Assembly (NCBI GenBank): GCA_016213625.1
Contig: JACQZZ010000106.1
Coordinates: forward strand, 62,001 to 126,000
Reading direction: 5' to 3'
DNA length: 64,000 nucleotides
Source: Actinomycetota bacterium
Lineage (GTDB): Bacteria; Actinomycetota; Acidimicrobiia; Acidimicrobiales; Ilumatobacteraceae
Below the pieces are notes generated by a model. The model ran no database searches and had not been told where the DNA came from. It worked only from the letters and a program-made list of their open reading frames with translations. Made by a program: the position numbers and the translations under genes. Positions 25,817-34,164 of this stretch are shown piece by piece (within the stretch, counting starts at the first letter, position 1; each line of letters begins with the position of its first letter).

Positions 25817-25821
25817 TTCCT

Positions 25822-27846
25822 GTGACGGCCACCGCACACGTGCCGAACAAGCGGAAGTGGCGGGGCCCCAAGTGGGGCCTCGCCATTCCGTCGTTCATCT
25901 GGTACACCCTCTTCTTCGTCGCCCCCATCGCGATCATCGTGCTGTACTCGTTCGGCACGAAGGACTCCACCCAGCTCGTCCCGGTGGATCTCGGCAATCT
26001 GGGGTTGCACAACTACCGCGAGGTGTTCTCGGAGCTGTTCTTCGACGTGTTCGCGAGCACGCTGAAGATCGCGGTGTTCGCCACGGTGCTGTGTCTGGTC
26101 ATCGGCTTCCCGGTGTCGTACTTCATCGCGTTCAAGGTGAGCGAGAAGTGGCGCGCCATCCTGCTGGCGATGGTGGTCATCCCCAGCTTCACCAGCTTCC
26201 TCATCCGCACCATCGCCTGGCGCATCCCGCTGTCGGCGAATGGCGAACTCTCCAGGTGGCTGCAGGACATCGGTGTGCTCGACGCACCCTTCGACGTGCT
26301 CGGCACGAAGACCGCCGTGTTCCTGGCCATCGTCTACAACTACGTCGGCTTCATGGTGCTGCCCATGTTCGTGGCCCTCGACCGCATCGACCCGTCGCTG
26401 CGCGAGGCCTCGAAGGACCTCGGCGCCACCCGCAGTTCCACGTTCATGTCGGTCACCCTGCCGCTCTCGGGGCCGGGCGTCATCGCCGGCATCATCCTCA
26501 CGTTCATCCCGATGTGCGGCGACTACGTCACGGCCACGGTGCTCGGTGGCACCAAGGGTCTGATGGTCGGTGCGCTCATCGACAGCCAGTTCCGCGGTTC
26601 GCAGAACTGGCCGCAGGGTTCGGCCATGGCCGTGCTGATGATCGTGATGGTGTTGCTCTCATTGGTCGTCGGTGCTGCACTCGTGTGGCTCGTGCGCAAG
26701 CTGCTGAGGTTCGCCCGCCCGGCGGTCGACCGGTACCGCAGTCGCCCGCGCCGCGAGCCCACGCCCAGCCGCATTCCCGATCTGCTGCGTCCGCTGCTGG
26801 CCGTGTGGACCGGGCTGGTGTTGCTCTTCCTGTTCATCCCGATCTTCCTCGTCATCCGCCACTCGTTCAACGACGGCCCGTCGTTCTCGGTGTGGAGCGG
26901 TCGCTACAGCACGGTCTGGTGGGGTGGCGCCCCCGGGCGCACGCCGGCGGGCATCCCGATGGTCGGCCTGTTCGACTTCGCCGAGGCCGGCCCGATGCTG
27001 GTGCGCTTCGCCGTCATCATGGCCATCGGCATCGCGCTGCCGTACGTGTACCGGGCCATCACCGGCGCTCACAACCGGCACCTGCGCCGGTGGTCGGCGC
27101 TCGTCGCGTTCGTCATCGCGATCGTGGTCAACGGCATGATGACCGACTGGTACCTCACCATCTTCCAGCAGGCCGGTGTGGGCGAGGGCCTGCGCGGCTC
27201 GTTCCTCGCCGCCTTCGGCGCCACCATCATCGCCGTCACCATCGGCGGTCTGTGCGGCGTGGCGCTCGCCCGTCACCCTGGCAAGTGGAGCGCGGTGATG
27301 ATGGCGCTGCTGTTCCTCATCCTCGTCACCCCCGAGATCATGGACGCCATCGCGCTCGCCGGATGGATGCAGCGCATCGGCGGGCCGTTCAACAGCGACA
27401 CCCTGGGTGTGCCGTTCGGCATGCTGCGCCTGTGGGTCGGCCAATCGCTGTACGCCAGCGCGGTGGTCACGCTCATCGTGCGTGCCCGGCTCGCCGGACT
27501 CGATTCGTCGCTCGAAGAGGCCGCAGCCGACCTCGGTGCCCCGCCAGGCCGGGCATTCCGTCAGGTCACGCTGCCGCTCATCAGCTCGGCGCTCATCGCC
27601 GGTGGCCTGCTGTCGTTCACGCTGTGCCTCGACAACACCATCATCTCCTCGCTCATCAGCGGTGCGTCGTCCACCTTCCCGGTGGCGCTCATCTCGGCGA
27701 CGAAGAGCGAGATCAAGCCGTTCTGGGGCGTGGGTTCGGTGGTGCTGTTCGTCATGACGATGGCACTGCTCGCGTTCGTCGCCAGGGTGCTGAAGAAGTC
27801 GGGCGATTCGTCGGCGCAGATCGCCGCCACGCTCGGCGGCGGCTGA
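25822..27846 (+). CDS. Fused two-domain ABC permease (PotB-PotC in one chain)
   Basis: 674-aa permease carrying two binding-protein-dependent transport domains in one polypeptide. Each half has its own EAA loop: EASKDLGATRSSTFMSVTLP near residue 195 and EEAAADLGAPPGRAFRQVTLP near residue 570. About 6 membrane segments lie in each half, separated by a basic cytoplasmic linker (RYRSRPRREP). PotB and PotC are usually separate subunits; a fused form is less common but known among permeases of this superfamily. The start is GTG at 25822, 5 bp after potD. Conservation of reading frame through the junction argues against an annotation artefact. Confidence 0.9.
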   Translation: MTATAHVPNKRKWRGPKWGLAIPSFIWYTLFFVAPIAIIVLYSFGTKDSTQLVPVDLGNLGLHNYREVFSELFFDVFASTLKIAVFATVLCLVIGFPVSYFIAFKVSEKWRAILLAMVVIPSFTSFLIRTIAWRIPLSANGELSRWLQDIGVLDAPFDVLGTKTAVFLAIVYNYVGFMVLPMFVALDRIDPSLREASKDLGATRSSTFMSVTLPLSGPGVIAGIILTFIPMCGDYVTATVLGGTKGLMVGALIDSQFRGSQNWPQGSAMAVLMIVMVLLSLVVGAALVWLVRKLLRFARPAVDRYRSRPRREPTPSRIPDLLRPLLAVWTGLVLLFLFIPIFLVIRHSFNDGPSFSVWSGRYSTVWWGGAPGRTPAGIPMVGLFDFAEAGPMLVRFAVIMAIGIALPYVYRAITGAHNRHLRRWSALVAFVIAIVVNGMMTDWYLTIFQQAGVGEGLRGSFLAAFGATIIAVTIGGLCGVALARHPGKWSAVMMALLFLILVTPEIMDAIALAGWMQRIGGPFNSDTLGVPFGMLRLWVGQSLYASAVVTLIVRARLAGLDSSLEEAAADLGAPPGRAFRQVTLPLISSALIAGGLLSFTLCLDNTIISSLISGASSTFPVALISATKSEIKPFWGVGSVVLFVMTMALLAFVARVLKKSGDSSAQIAATLGGG

Positions 27847-27853
27847 CCCCCAC

Positions 27854-29173
27854 ATGCGAGTCGTCGTCATCGGGGCCGGCTTCGCCGGTCTGCGAGCCGC
27901 GTCGCGTCTGCAGGCCGCGGGCGCCGACGTGGAACTGATCGAGGGAGGTCATCGGCCCGGCGGTCGGGTGCGCACGGTGCGCGACCCGTTCGTCGGTGGC
28001 CAGTACTCCGAGAGCGGTGCCGAGTGGGTCGACGACTATCACCATCGGTTGCTCGACCTGCTCGACCGGTACGGCGTGCGCACCCTCGGCGCCGGCGAGC
28101 AGTGGACCGTCATCCGTCGCTGGCTGCACCACGGTGGTCGACTGCTGGATCCGCAGGCGGTGCTGTCGGCCGACCCCGGCATCGAGCATCAGTTCGCCGC
28201 GTTCGACGCCATCATCGATTCGGTCACGGCCGACCTGGTGGACTCCGCGGCTCCGCACCTGCACCCCGACGCCGCGGCCATCGACGCTCGCTCGTTGGCC
28301 GATGTGGCGGCCGAGGTGCAGTTGGGTGAACTCGCCGGCATCTTCAAGCGACGCGATGCGCAGGGCGAGTTCGCCGCGGAGCCGTCGCAGGTGTCGCTGC
28401 TGTTCGTGGCCCAGCAGCGGGCGCATCAGCGCGACGCCGCCGGCGATCGCACCATCAGCGCATTCCGCGTCGACGGTGGCTTCAGCCGAGTGGCCGAGGG
28501 CATGGCGACCGAGTTGGGCGGCATCGTCCGCTACGGCGAGATGCTCACGGAGCTGGAACAGGATGCCGATGGCGTGGTGGTGCACACGGACCAGCGCACG
28601 CTCGCGGCCGACCACGTGGTGTTGGCTTGCTCGTTGGTGCCGCTCAGGTCGGTCGAGTTCCGCACTCCCATGCCGCCAGCGCTGCACGCCGCCGTGCACG
28701 GCCTGGGGTACGGCACGGTCACCAAGACCTCGGTGCAGTGGGAGCGTCGCGAGTGGCCGGCGGGTTACGCCACCACGGAGGGTCGGGCACAGCGGGTGTA
28801 CGAGCCCACGGCCGACCAGTCGGGCGACACCGGGATCCTGATGAGTTACTGCGGTGGCGCCGGCGGTCACGAGTGGGCGCGGATGACCGAGGCGGAACGC
28901 ATCGAACTCGCGGCCGGCGAGATGCGCTCGATGCACTCGCTCACCGCCGGACAGTTGGGTGGCTACTCGCGGGCATGGAGCACCGAGGCGCGCTACGGCG
29001 GGTCGTACGCGGTGTACGAACCCGGCCAGGTCACCGCCCACTGGGACGTGCTGCGGCAGCCGTGGGGCAGGGTGCACCTGGCGGGCGAGCACGTCGCCGA
29101 CTGCTGCGGATACATGGAAGGCGCGCTGGAGAGCGGAGAAACCGCAGCGTCGCGGATCATCGCCGCGGGCTAG
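27854..29173 (+). CDS. FAD-dependent amine oxidase
   Basis: 439-aa flavoprotein. The N-terminal FAD-binding motif is VVVIGAGFAGLRAASRLQAAG, followed by GGRVRTV, the arginine motif of flavin-containing amine oxidases. The C-terminal FAD motif is HLAGEHVADCCGYMEGALESG. The family oxidises primary amines, polyamines or amino acids to aldehydes and ammonia with O2. It starts 7 bp after the permease of a polyamine-type transporter, so oxidation of an imported amine is the natural inference. No signal peptide is seen, so it acts in the cytoplasm. Confidence 0.88.
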   Translation: MRVVVIGAGFAGLRAASRLQAAGADVELIEGGHRPGGRVRTVRDPFVGGQYSESGAEWVDDYHHRLLDLLDRYGVRTLGAGEQWTVIRRWLHHGGRLLDPQAVLSADPGIEHQFAAFDAIIDSVTADLVDSAAPHLHPDAAAIDARSLADVAAEVQLGELAGIFKRRDAQGEFAAEPSQVSLLFVAQQRAHQRDAAGDRTISAFRVDGGFSRVAEGMATELGGIVRYGEMLTELEQDADGVVVHTDQRTLAADHVVLACSLVPLRSVEFRTPMPPALHAAVHGLGYGTVTKTSVQWERREWPAGYATTEGRAQRVYEPTADQSGDTGILMSYCGGAGGHEWARMTEAERIELAAGEMRSMHSLTAGQLGGYSRAWSTEARYGGSYAVYEPGQVTAHWDVLRQPWGRVHLAGEHVADCCGYMEGALESGETAASRIIAAG

Positions 29174-29185
29174 CCTCGTTGCACC

Positions 29186-30139
29186 ATGCCAAGTACCACC
29201 GCGCCTCGATCCGGGCCCGACTCCGACGGCCCTCCTCGCATCGCACTCGCACCTGAGGGTGCGCCCACCTGGATGGCCGATGCCATCACCGCCGGGGGCG
29301 GGCACCTCGTCCCCCTCGCCGACGCCGAAGCCCTCGTGTGGGCTGCACCCCGCGACCCCGACGCGCTGCGCGACGCGCTGGTGGTGAACCCCGGGTTGTC
29401 GTGGGTGCAGCTGCCGTTCGCCGGCATCGAGACCTTCGTCGACCTGGTCGACGACGACCGGCTGTGGACCTGCGGCAAAGGTGTCTACGCCGAACCCGTG
29501 GCCGAACTGGCGTTGTCGCTGGCCCTGGCCGGCCTGCGGCACGTGGGCCAATACGCCCGGGCCACGGAGTGGTCGCGGCCACACGGTCGCAACCTGAAAG
29601 GCGCCAACGTCACCATCCTCGGTGGCGGCGGCATCACCGAGGAGCTCCTGCGTCTGCTGCAACCGTTCGATTGTCACGTCACGGTCGTGCGCAACCGGGT
29701 CGCCGACATGGAGGGCGCCGACGAAGTGCTGGAGCCCGACCGCTACGTCGATGCGCTCGCGGGTGCCGACGTCGTGTTCCTCGCGCTCGCGCTGACGCCC
29801 GAGACCGAGGGGATGATCTCGCACAGCGAGCTCGAGCAGATGAAGTCCGACGCGTGGATCGTGAACGTGGCGCGCGGTCGCCACATCGTCACCGACGATC
29901 TGGTGTGGGCGCTGCAGCACGGGGTCATCGGTGGTGCGGCGCTCGACGTCACCGATCCCGAGCCGTTGCCCGCCGATCATCCGCTGTGGTCGCTCCCGAA
30001 CTGCATCATCACCCCGCATGTGGGCAACACCCCCGAGATGGCCATCCCGCTGTTGAGCGAACGCATCGCCACCAATGTCCGGGCGTTCGAGCAGGGCGAA
30101 CCGTTGGTGGGGGCCATCCACGTCGACCTCGGGTACTGA
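29186..30139 (+). CDS. D-isomer-specific 2-hydroxyacid dehydrogenase family protein
   Basis: 317-aa NAD(P)-dependent dehydrogenase. The Rossmann motif reads ILGGGGITEELL, where the third glycine of GxGxxG is Thr, a small deviation. The catalytic triad is present: Arg in NVARGRHIV, Glu in DVTDPEPLP and His in ITPHVGNTPE. The enzyme class reduces 2-ketoacids to D-2-hydroxyacids or the reverse. It follows the amine oxidase by 12 bp and probably belongs to the same transcript. A role in processing an amine-derived ketoacid or aldehyde acid is inference. Confidence 0.87.
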   Translation: MPSTTAPRSGPDSDGPPRIALAPEGAPTWMADAITAGGGHLVPLADAEALVWAAPRDPDALRDALVVNPGLSWVQLPFAGIETFVDLVDDDRLWTCGKGVYAEPVAELALSLALAGLRHVGQYARATEWSRPHGRNLKGANVTILGGGGITEELLRLLQPFDCHVTVVRNRVADMEGADEVLEPDRYVDALAGADVVFLALALTPETEGMISHSELEQMKSDAWIVNVARGRHIVTDDLVWALQHGVIGGAALDVTDPEPLPADHPLWSLPNCIITPHVGNTPEMAIPLLSERIATNVRAFEQGEPLVGAIHVDLGY

Positions 30140-30142
30140 GCC

Positions 30143-30475
30143 GTGTCCGATTCCCGCGACGACGTGCCCCTCGAGCTGCAGCCCGAGATGCAGCGGGTGT
30201 TGCGCGCGTTCGTGGTCGACGGCCGCATCGTGGCGCTGCCCAGCAAGTACGCCAAGCGACTGATCCTGCTCGACTGGTTGGCGCAGGATTTCGAGCCCGG
30301 CCGGAAGTACAGCGAGCAGATGGTGAACCTCATCATCGGCCGTCGCCACGCCGACACCGCCGCGCTGCGTCGCTACCTCGTCGACGAAGGGTTCATGGAC
30401 CGCGAGGCCGGCCAGTACTGGCGGGCGGGCGGAACCATCTCCGACCGAGGCGACACACTCGGCACCGGGTCGTAG
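30143..30475 (+). CDS. DUF2087 domain protein
   Basis: 110-aa protein. The central stretch RIVALPSKYAKRLILLDWLAQDFEPGRKYSE, then VNLIIGRRHADTAALRRYLVDEGFMDRE, is the DUF2087 pattern: a small winged-helix-like domain often attached to regulators. No ligand domain is present. The start is GTG at 30143, 3 bp after the dehydrogenase stop, so it may end that operon. Function unknown; a nucleic-acid-binding role is possible. The in-frame stop at 30473 is followed in the same frame by the J-domain gene. Confidence 0.8.
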   Translation: MSDSRDDVPLELQPEMQRVLRAFVVDGRIVALPSKYAKRLILLDWLAQDFEPGRKYSEQMVNLIIGRRHADTAALRRYLVDEGFMDREAGQYWRAGGTISDRGDTLGTGS

Positions 30476-30511
30476 GCTCGCGGTATCGGCACCCTCTACG
30501 ACCTGCTGGGC

Positions 30512-31075
30512 GTGGCGCCCGATGCGTCAACGGCGGCCATCCGCGACGCGTATCGGCGAGCCGCGCGGGCCCATCACCCCGATCGTCACGGTCCGGGCGC
30601 GTCCACCCGCATGGCCGAGGTGAACCATGCGTGGCAGGTGCTCGGCGATGCGAGCCGACGCCAGGAGTACGACCTGTCGCTGCGCGAGCCGGTGGCGTTC
30701 AGCGGGACGCCGTCGCCCGCAGCGTCCACGCGGCCCATGTCGTCCGAGCCGGCGTTCAACCCGTTGGCCCGCTACCAGGACCCGCCGCGGTTCCCGTGGA
30801 AGCTGATGGGCGTGCTCGCCCTCGTGGGCGCGGCGTTCGTGCTGCTCGGTGTGGCCACGGCGGGGAACCCGAAGCCACCGGTGGTCGACAACGTGCTCGA
30901 GCCCGGCGACTGCGTGGCCATCCAGGCCAACGGCGACGCCGCCGAACGACTGTGCAGCGAGCCGCACGACGCGGTGGTGGAGCTGCTGGTGAGCACCGGC
31001 GAGACCTGCCCCGGCGCCAGCGAAGCGCACCGCGACCAGCAGGGCATGGGCACCGCGTGCGTTCGGCGGATCTGA
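30512..31075 (+). CDS. J-domain (DnaJ-like) membrane-anchored protein
   Basis: 187 aa from the GTG at 30512. The J-domain HPD motif is in RAHHPDRHG, followed by a helix ending LGDASRRQEYD. A proline-rich linker leads to one transmembrane segment (LMGVLALVGAAFVLLGVATAG) and a C-terminal extracytoplasmic part with four cysteines. Typical J-domains start with LYDLLGV; here those residues are encoded just upstream (30494-30514), before any canonical start codon but after the TAG at 30473. Translation may begin at a non-canonical codon such as ATC 30485. J-domain identity is good; the exact N-terminus is open. The partner would be a DnaK-type chaperone. Confidence 0.75.
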   Translation: MAPDASTAAIRDAYRRAARAHHPDRHGPGASTRMAEVNHAWQVLGDASRRQEYDLSLREPVAFSGTPSPAASTRPMSSEPAFNPLARYQDPPRFPWKLMGVLALVGAAFVLLGVATAGNPKPPVVDNVLEPGDCVAIQANGDAAERLCSEPHDAVVELLVSTGETCPGASEAHRDQQGMGTACVRRI

Positions 31076-31110
31076 CCCGCGAAATGCCCCCGGGACGGCC
31101 CGTGAGCCAG

Positions 31111-31139
31111 GTGGCAAACCCAGCGTGCCCTGATAGATT
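31111..31139 (+). promoter_or_regulatory. Putative promoter of tRNA-Val
   Basis: GTGGCA (31111-31116) and TAGATT (31134-31139) with a 17-bp spacer match sigma-70 hexamers moderately. They lie about 14 bp before the first base of the tRNA. Score by eye only. Confidence 0.45.
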
Positions 31140-31152
31140 GCGTCGCCTGTAA

Positions 31153-31226
31153 GGGCGATTAGCTCAGTCGGCTAGAGCGCTACGTTCACACCGTAGAGGT
31201 CACAAGTTCGAGCCTTGTATCGCCCA
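31153..31226 (+). tRNA. tRNA-Val (anticodon CAC)
   Basis: A 74-nt cloverleaf. The acceptor stem GGGCGAT pairs with ATCGCCC; the D-arm contains AGCTCAGTCGGCTAGAGC; the anticodon stem CTACG/CGTAG encloses TTCACAC with anticodon CAC (GTG codons, valine); the T-arm contains GTTCGAGCC. The 3' CCA is not encoded. A promoter precedes it and an intrinsic terminator follows within 6 bp, so it is a single-gene unit. Confidence 0.95.
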
Positions 31227-31231
31227 CACGA

Positions 31232-31263
31232 AAGGCCCCGCCCGGTGTTCCGGACGGGGCCTT
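31232..31263 (+). terminator. Intrinsic terminator after tRNA-Val
   Basis: AAGGCCCCG-C-CCGG, a TGTT loop, then CCGG-A-CGGGGCCTT form a 13-bp stem with one C/A mismatch, followed by GTTCGTT. It begins 5 nt after the tRNA. Being nearly symmetrical, it could also serve the minus-strand pseudogene that ends at 31282. Confidence 0.7.
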
Positions 31264-31281
31264 GTTCGTTCCCACCACGTG

Positions 31282-31708
31282 TCAGACGATCGGGATGCAG
31301 TCCGTGTTCATCGCGTTCAGTGTGCTGGCGGTCACCACGCCCTGGCAGGTGAAGCCGGTGCCCTCGACCGGACCGCCGTCGAGTCCGCTCGCCGCGATCA
31401 GGGCGAGTGCCGTGTCGATGTTCGTGACGCTGCTGGTGTCGCCGGCGATGGTGGAGGCCCGCACCACCGGCACCGTGCCGTCGCCGTTCCACATGCCGAC
31501 GCTGGAGACGCCAGTCCTTCAACGTGATCGGGCCGGGCTCGAGGTACGTGCCTGGCGCGATCTTGACCAGATAGGGGCGATCCGCACTGTTGAACGACGA
31601 CGGCGTACCATCGGCGGCATTGGCCACGAAGGCGACGCCTCCAGCGCCCAGTGAGACCGCGACTGCGGCACCGATCGCCGCCCACTTCGAACGCATGCCA
31701 CCAGACAT
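31282..31708 (-). pseudogene. Frameshifted exported-protein gene remnant
   Basis: Two pieces of one protein lie in different frames. Reading from ATG 31708, a signal peptide (WAAIGAAVAVSLGAGGVAFVANA) is followed by PYLVKIAPGTYLEPGPITLK, the pattern of secreted right-handed-helix repeat proteins. Near 31510 this frame turns into Arg/His-rich low-complexity sequence. A second frame continues with GVSSVGMWNGDGTVPVVRAS and ends at 31282. One indel near 31504-31516 would rejoin them. The gene is also short for such proteins, so part of the repeat region may be lost. A sequencing error is the main alternative to true decay. Confidence 0.5.
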
Positions 31709-31880
31709 CTCGGGCCTGCCATCAGCCGTGGACGCCCGTTCGGGTTGGCGCCTCTCCCGTACGAGCCGCCCGAAGGTATGGGTGGGCATCGGTCCGTCGC
31801 CGCATCGTCTTGAGAAGAAGTTGAGGGAACAGGCGGGATGAGTCCGGCTTCGGTCCGTGGTGAGCACTAGTTTTCCTGGC

Positions 31881-32345
31881 ATGGCACGACTTTGCGAACG
31901 ACCGGGGTGTTCGCAACCAGCTGATGTCATCTACGGCATCGACGCCGATCACCTCACGGTGTGGATCGAACCGTTCGACGGAGCAGTCGCGTATCGGGCC
32001 GGCGTGCTCTGTCGCCGGCATGCCGACGCCATGGTCGTGCCGCTCGGTTGGATGCTCGACGACCGCCGCGAAGCGGTGCCTCGTCTGTTCAAGCCTCGCG
32101 AGACCGCACCGCCGGCCAGGGTGAAGCAGGCCAAACGAACCCGGTCGTCATCGCGCGACGAGACCGGTCAACTGGAGCTGGGCGTGGTCGCCGACGACAC
32201 CAGCGAGATGCCCCGGCCGTTGGCCACGCGCGCGGCCACGGCGTGGAAGCCGGTGTTCGACCAGACCGACGACCTCGACGGCCTGCTCACCGCCGACAGC
32301 CCGCTGCTGTCGCGGGCGTTCGGTCGGCGGGAGCGGCCGAAGTAG
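31881..32345 (+). CDS. DUF3499-like actinobacterial protein
   Basis: 154-aa protein starting MARLCERPGCSQPADVIYGI, with a CxxxxC pair, then VLCRRHADAMVVPLGWMLDD with a Cys and His. The four residues could bind zinc. This layout matches DUF3499, a short protein widespread in Actinobacteria without known function. The C-terminal half is basic then acidic and probably disordered. The ATG at 31881 is chosen over an upstream in-frame ATG at 31857 because similarity begins at MARLC. Between 31709 and 31880 I see no gene or clear signal. Confidence 0.7.
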   Translation: MARLCERPGCSQPADVIYGIDADHLTVWIEPFDGAVAYRAGVLCRRHADAMVVPLGWMLDDRREAVPRLFKPRETAPPARVKQAKRTRSSSRDETGQLELGVVADDTSEMPRPLATRAATAWKPVFDQTDDLDGLLTADSPLLSRAFGRRERPK

Positions 32346-32361
32346 TGCGGAGGTCGGCGGG

Positions 32362-32736
32362 TCAGCAGTGCTCGCTCACCCAGGTCTGGTACTTCCCGTA
32401 GCGAGTCTCCACTCGCTCCTGCACGGTCTCGAGTCGCGAGATGCGCTGGTCCAACTGCGTCACCAGTTCGGTGTCGCCCGCCGCGTCGGCTTCGGAGCGC
32501 CGCTCGTTCAGCGACGCGAGTCGGTCGGTGAGGCGCTGCTGCACCTTGTTGACACGCTCGGCGATCTGATCCTGGTACTCGCACTTCTGTTCCGCGGTGA
32601 GGTGAGGCCGGTTGCCGCGGCGGCCGCCGAGCCCGCCGTCGTCGTTGCCGGCCGCGGAGGCGACGCTGCCGAGTGCCATCGTTCCCACCAGCACGATGCC
32701 GCTGATGCCCAGTGCGTACTTCTTCGTGATCTTCAT
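32362..32736 (-). CDS. Small secreted coiled-coil protein
   Basis: 124-aa protein with a signal peptide (MKITKKYALGISGIVLVGTMALGSVASAA). Next comes a Gly-rich stretch, then a charged helical region of about 85 residues with heptad-like spacing (AERVNKVQQRLTDRLASLNER, RISRLETVQERVETRYGK) ending in a Cys. The ATG at 32736 has an AAAGGA ribosome binding site about 8 bp upstream. It resembles small exported helical proteins found in Acidimicrobiia but I do not recognise a named family. Extracytoplasmic location is well supported; function unknown. Confidence 0.72.
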   Translation of the reverse strand: MKITKKYALGISGIVLVGTMALGSVASAAGNDDGGLGGRRGNRPHLTAEQKCEYQDQIAERVNKVQQRLTDRLASLNERRSEADAAGDTELVTQLDQRISRLETVQERVETRYGKYQTWVSEHC

Positions 32737-32840
32737 GGAGGTTCCTTTCGTGATGAAGGTCATTCGTGATGAAGGCCATGGTGAGCCCGCGGTGTGAGGA
32801 AACTGTGAAGTGACGCGAATGGATCGGCGATACTGCACCC

Positions 32841-33281
32841 ATGGACGTCCACGCCACGCTCGAAGCCCCGTGTCGGCCCGATGAGCTGTTCGCGTTCGTC
32901 GACGACCTCGGCCGCTACCCGCTGTGGGTGGATCTGGTGCACCGGGCATCGCCGGTCGACGGTGCCACCGCCGAGTGGCAGGTGGAGCTCCGGGCGCGCA
33001 TCGGTCCGTTGGCTCGCAGCAAGCAACTCCGCATGCAGCGCACGGTCCACGATCCCGACGCGTGCGTGGCGGTGTTCGAACGCCACGAGGTCGACGGGCG
33101 CCGTCATTCGCCATGGGTGCTGCGCGCCGAGGCCCGTCCCGACGGCGAGGGGAGCCGGTTGCACATGCACCTGCACTACGGCGGCGGGTTGTGGACCGGG
33201 GGAGTGCTGGAGCGAGCGCTGGCCGATCAGATCACGAACGGGCGCGAGCGTCTGCTGTCGTTGGTGCGTGCCACGCAGTGA
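32841..33281 (+). CDS. SRPBCC family protein
   Basis: 146-aa START/polyketide-cyclase-like fold: an N-terminal strand with the usual TLEAPCRPDELFAFVDDLGRY followed by PLWVDLVH, alternating strands, and a long C-terminal helix beginning [17 protein letters not shown]. Members bind hydrophobic ligands or act as cyclases; this one shows no specific catalytic motif. It overlaps the convergent ABC ATPase gene by 50 bp. No operon partner on its strand. Confidence 0.78.
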   Translation: MDVHATLEAPCRPDELFAFVDDLGRYPLWVDLVHRASPVDGATAEWQVELRARIGPLARSKQLRMQRTVHDPDACVAVFERHEVDGRRHSPWVLRAEARPDGEGSRLHMHLHYGGGLWTGGVLERALADQITNGRERLLSLVRATQ

Positions 33282-34047
33282 ATCGGCCGTCGGGACGACG
33301 TTGCAATTGCAACGGCATGTCGAAGCAGGAGCTGAGGTTGGCCGCGGTGAGGTGTCGGTCGATGGGACCCTTGGCGACGACGACGCCGTCGCGCAGCATG
33401 AGCACGTGGGTCATGCCCGGCGGCACCTCGTCGAGGTGATGTGTCGCCAGCACCAGCGGGGGAGCGGTGGGGTCCATCGTGAGGTCGGCCAGCGCCATCA
33501 CCAACTGCTCGCGGCCACCGAGGTCGAGCCGGGCGCTCGGTTCGTCGAGCAGCAGCACGCCCGGTGAGTTCATCAGCGTGCGGGCGAGCAGCACACGCTG
33601 CTGTTCGCCGGAGGAGAGCGTGGACAGGGGGCGAGCGGCCGTCCACTTCACACCCATCCGGTCGAGACAGGCCTCGGCCTGCGCCTCGTCGTCGGTGGTG
33701 TACCGGTGCCACCAGGGTTCGAGGGCGGCGTACTTCGCGGTCATGACCACGTCGAGCGCCTTCAGCTCCTGGCGGATCTGCACCGCCAACGCGGCCGACA
33801 TGTACCCCACTCGACGGCGCAGTTCACGTACGTCGGTGCGGCCCAGCCGCTCGCCGAGCACCTCCACCGTTCCCGATGACGGGTGCTCGTACATCGAAGC
33901 GATGCGCAGCAGGGTGGTCTTGCCGGAACCGTTCGCGCCGAGCACCAGCCATCGCTCGGTATCCCGCACCTGCCACGTCAACGGCGACAGAATGGAGCGC
34001 TCATCGCGCACGAAGTTCACTCGCGACAGTTTCAGTACCGCAGTCAT
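33232..34047 (-). CDS. ABC transporter ATP-binding protein
   Basis: 271-aa ABC ATPase. Walker A is GANGSGKTT, the signature is [15 protein letters not shown], Walker B is [13 protein letters not shown], and the switch His is in [10 protein letters not shown]. Extra residues between the Walker A and signature ([17 protein letters not shown]) resemble the PhnT/iron-type or molybdate-like subfamily. No permease or binding protein is adjacent, so it may serve a distant transporter or have a non-transport role. The ATG at 34047 is used; the open frame upstream lies over the divergent M23 gene and is not coding. Confidence 0.85.
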   Translation of the reverse strand: MTAVLKLSRVNFVRDERSILSPLTWQVRDTERWLVLGANGSGKTTLLRIASMYEHPSSGTVEVLGERLGRTDVRELRRRVGYMSAALAVQIRQELKALDVVMTAKYAALEPWWHRYTTDDEAQAEACLDRMGVKWTAARPLSTLSSGEQQRVLLARTLMNSPGVLLLDEPSARLDLGGREQLVMALADLTMDPTAPPLVLATHHLDEVPPGMTHVLMLRDGVVVAKGPIDRHLTAANLSSCFDMPLQLQRRPDGRFTAWHAPTTADARARS

Positions 34048-34164
34048 CCGGCCGATGACACTATGCCAGTGCACGACAGAACGCGCGAGTGCACGTCCGA
34101 ATGCGCCAACCCTCCCCCCGGGGTGAATGTAACCGAAATGAAACAACCGGTAGCCTGGCCTTCG

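Noticed and set aside
27752-30349. An 865-codon minus-strand frame opposite the amine oxidase and dehydrogenase genes
   Set aside because: It is the shadow of those genes; no family motif or ribosome binding site was seen.
31172-31930. A 252-codon minus-strand frame across the tRNA-Val region as an intact gene
   Set aside because: It crosses the tRNA and its terminator, and its C-terminal half is Arg/His low complexity. Only part is the remnant described as a pseudogene.
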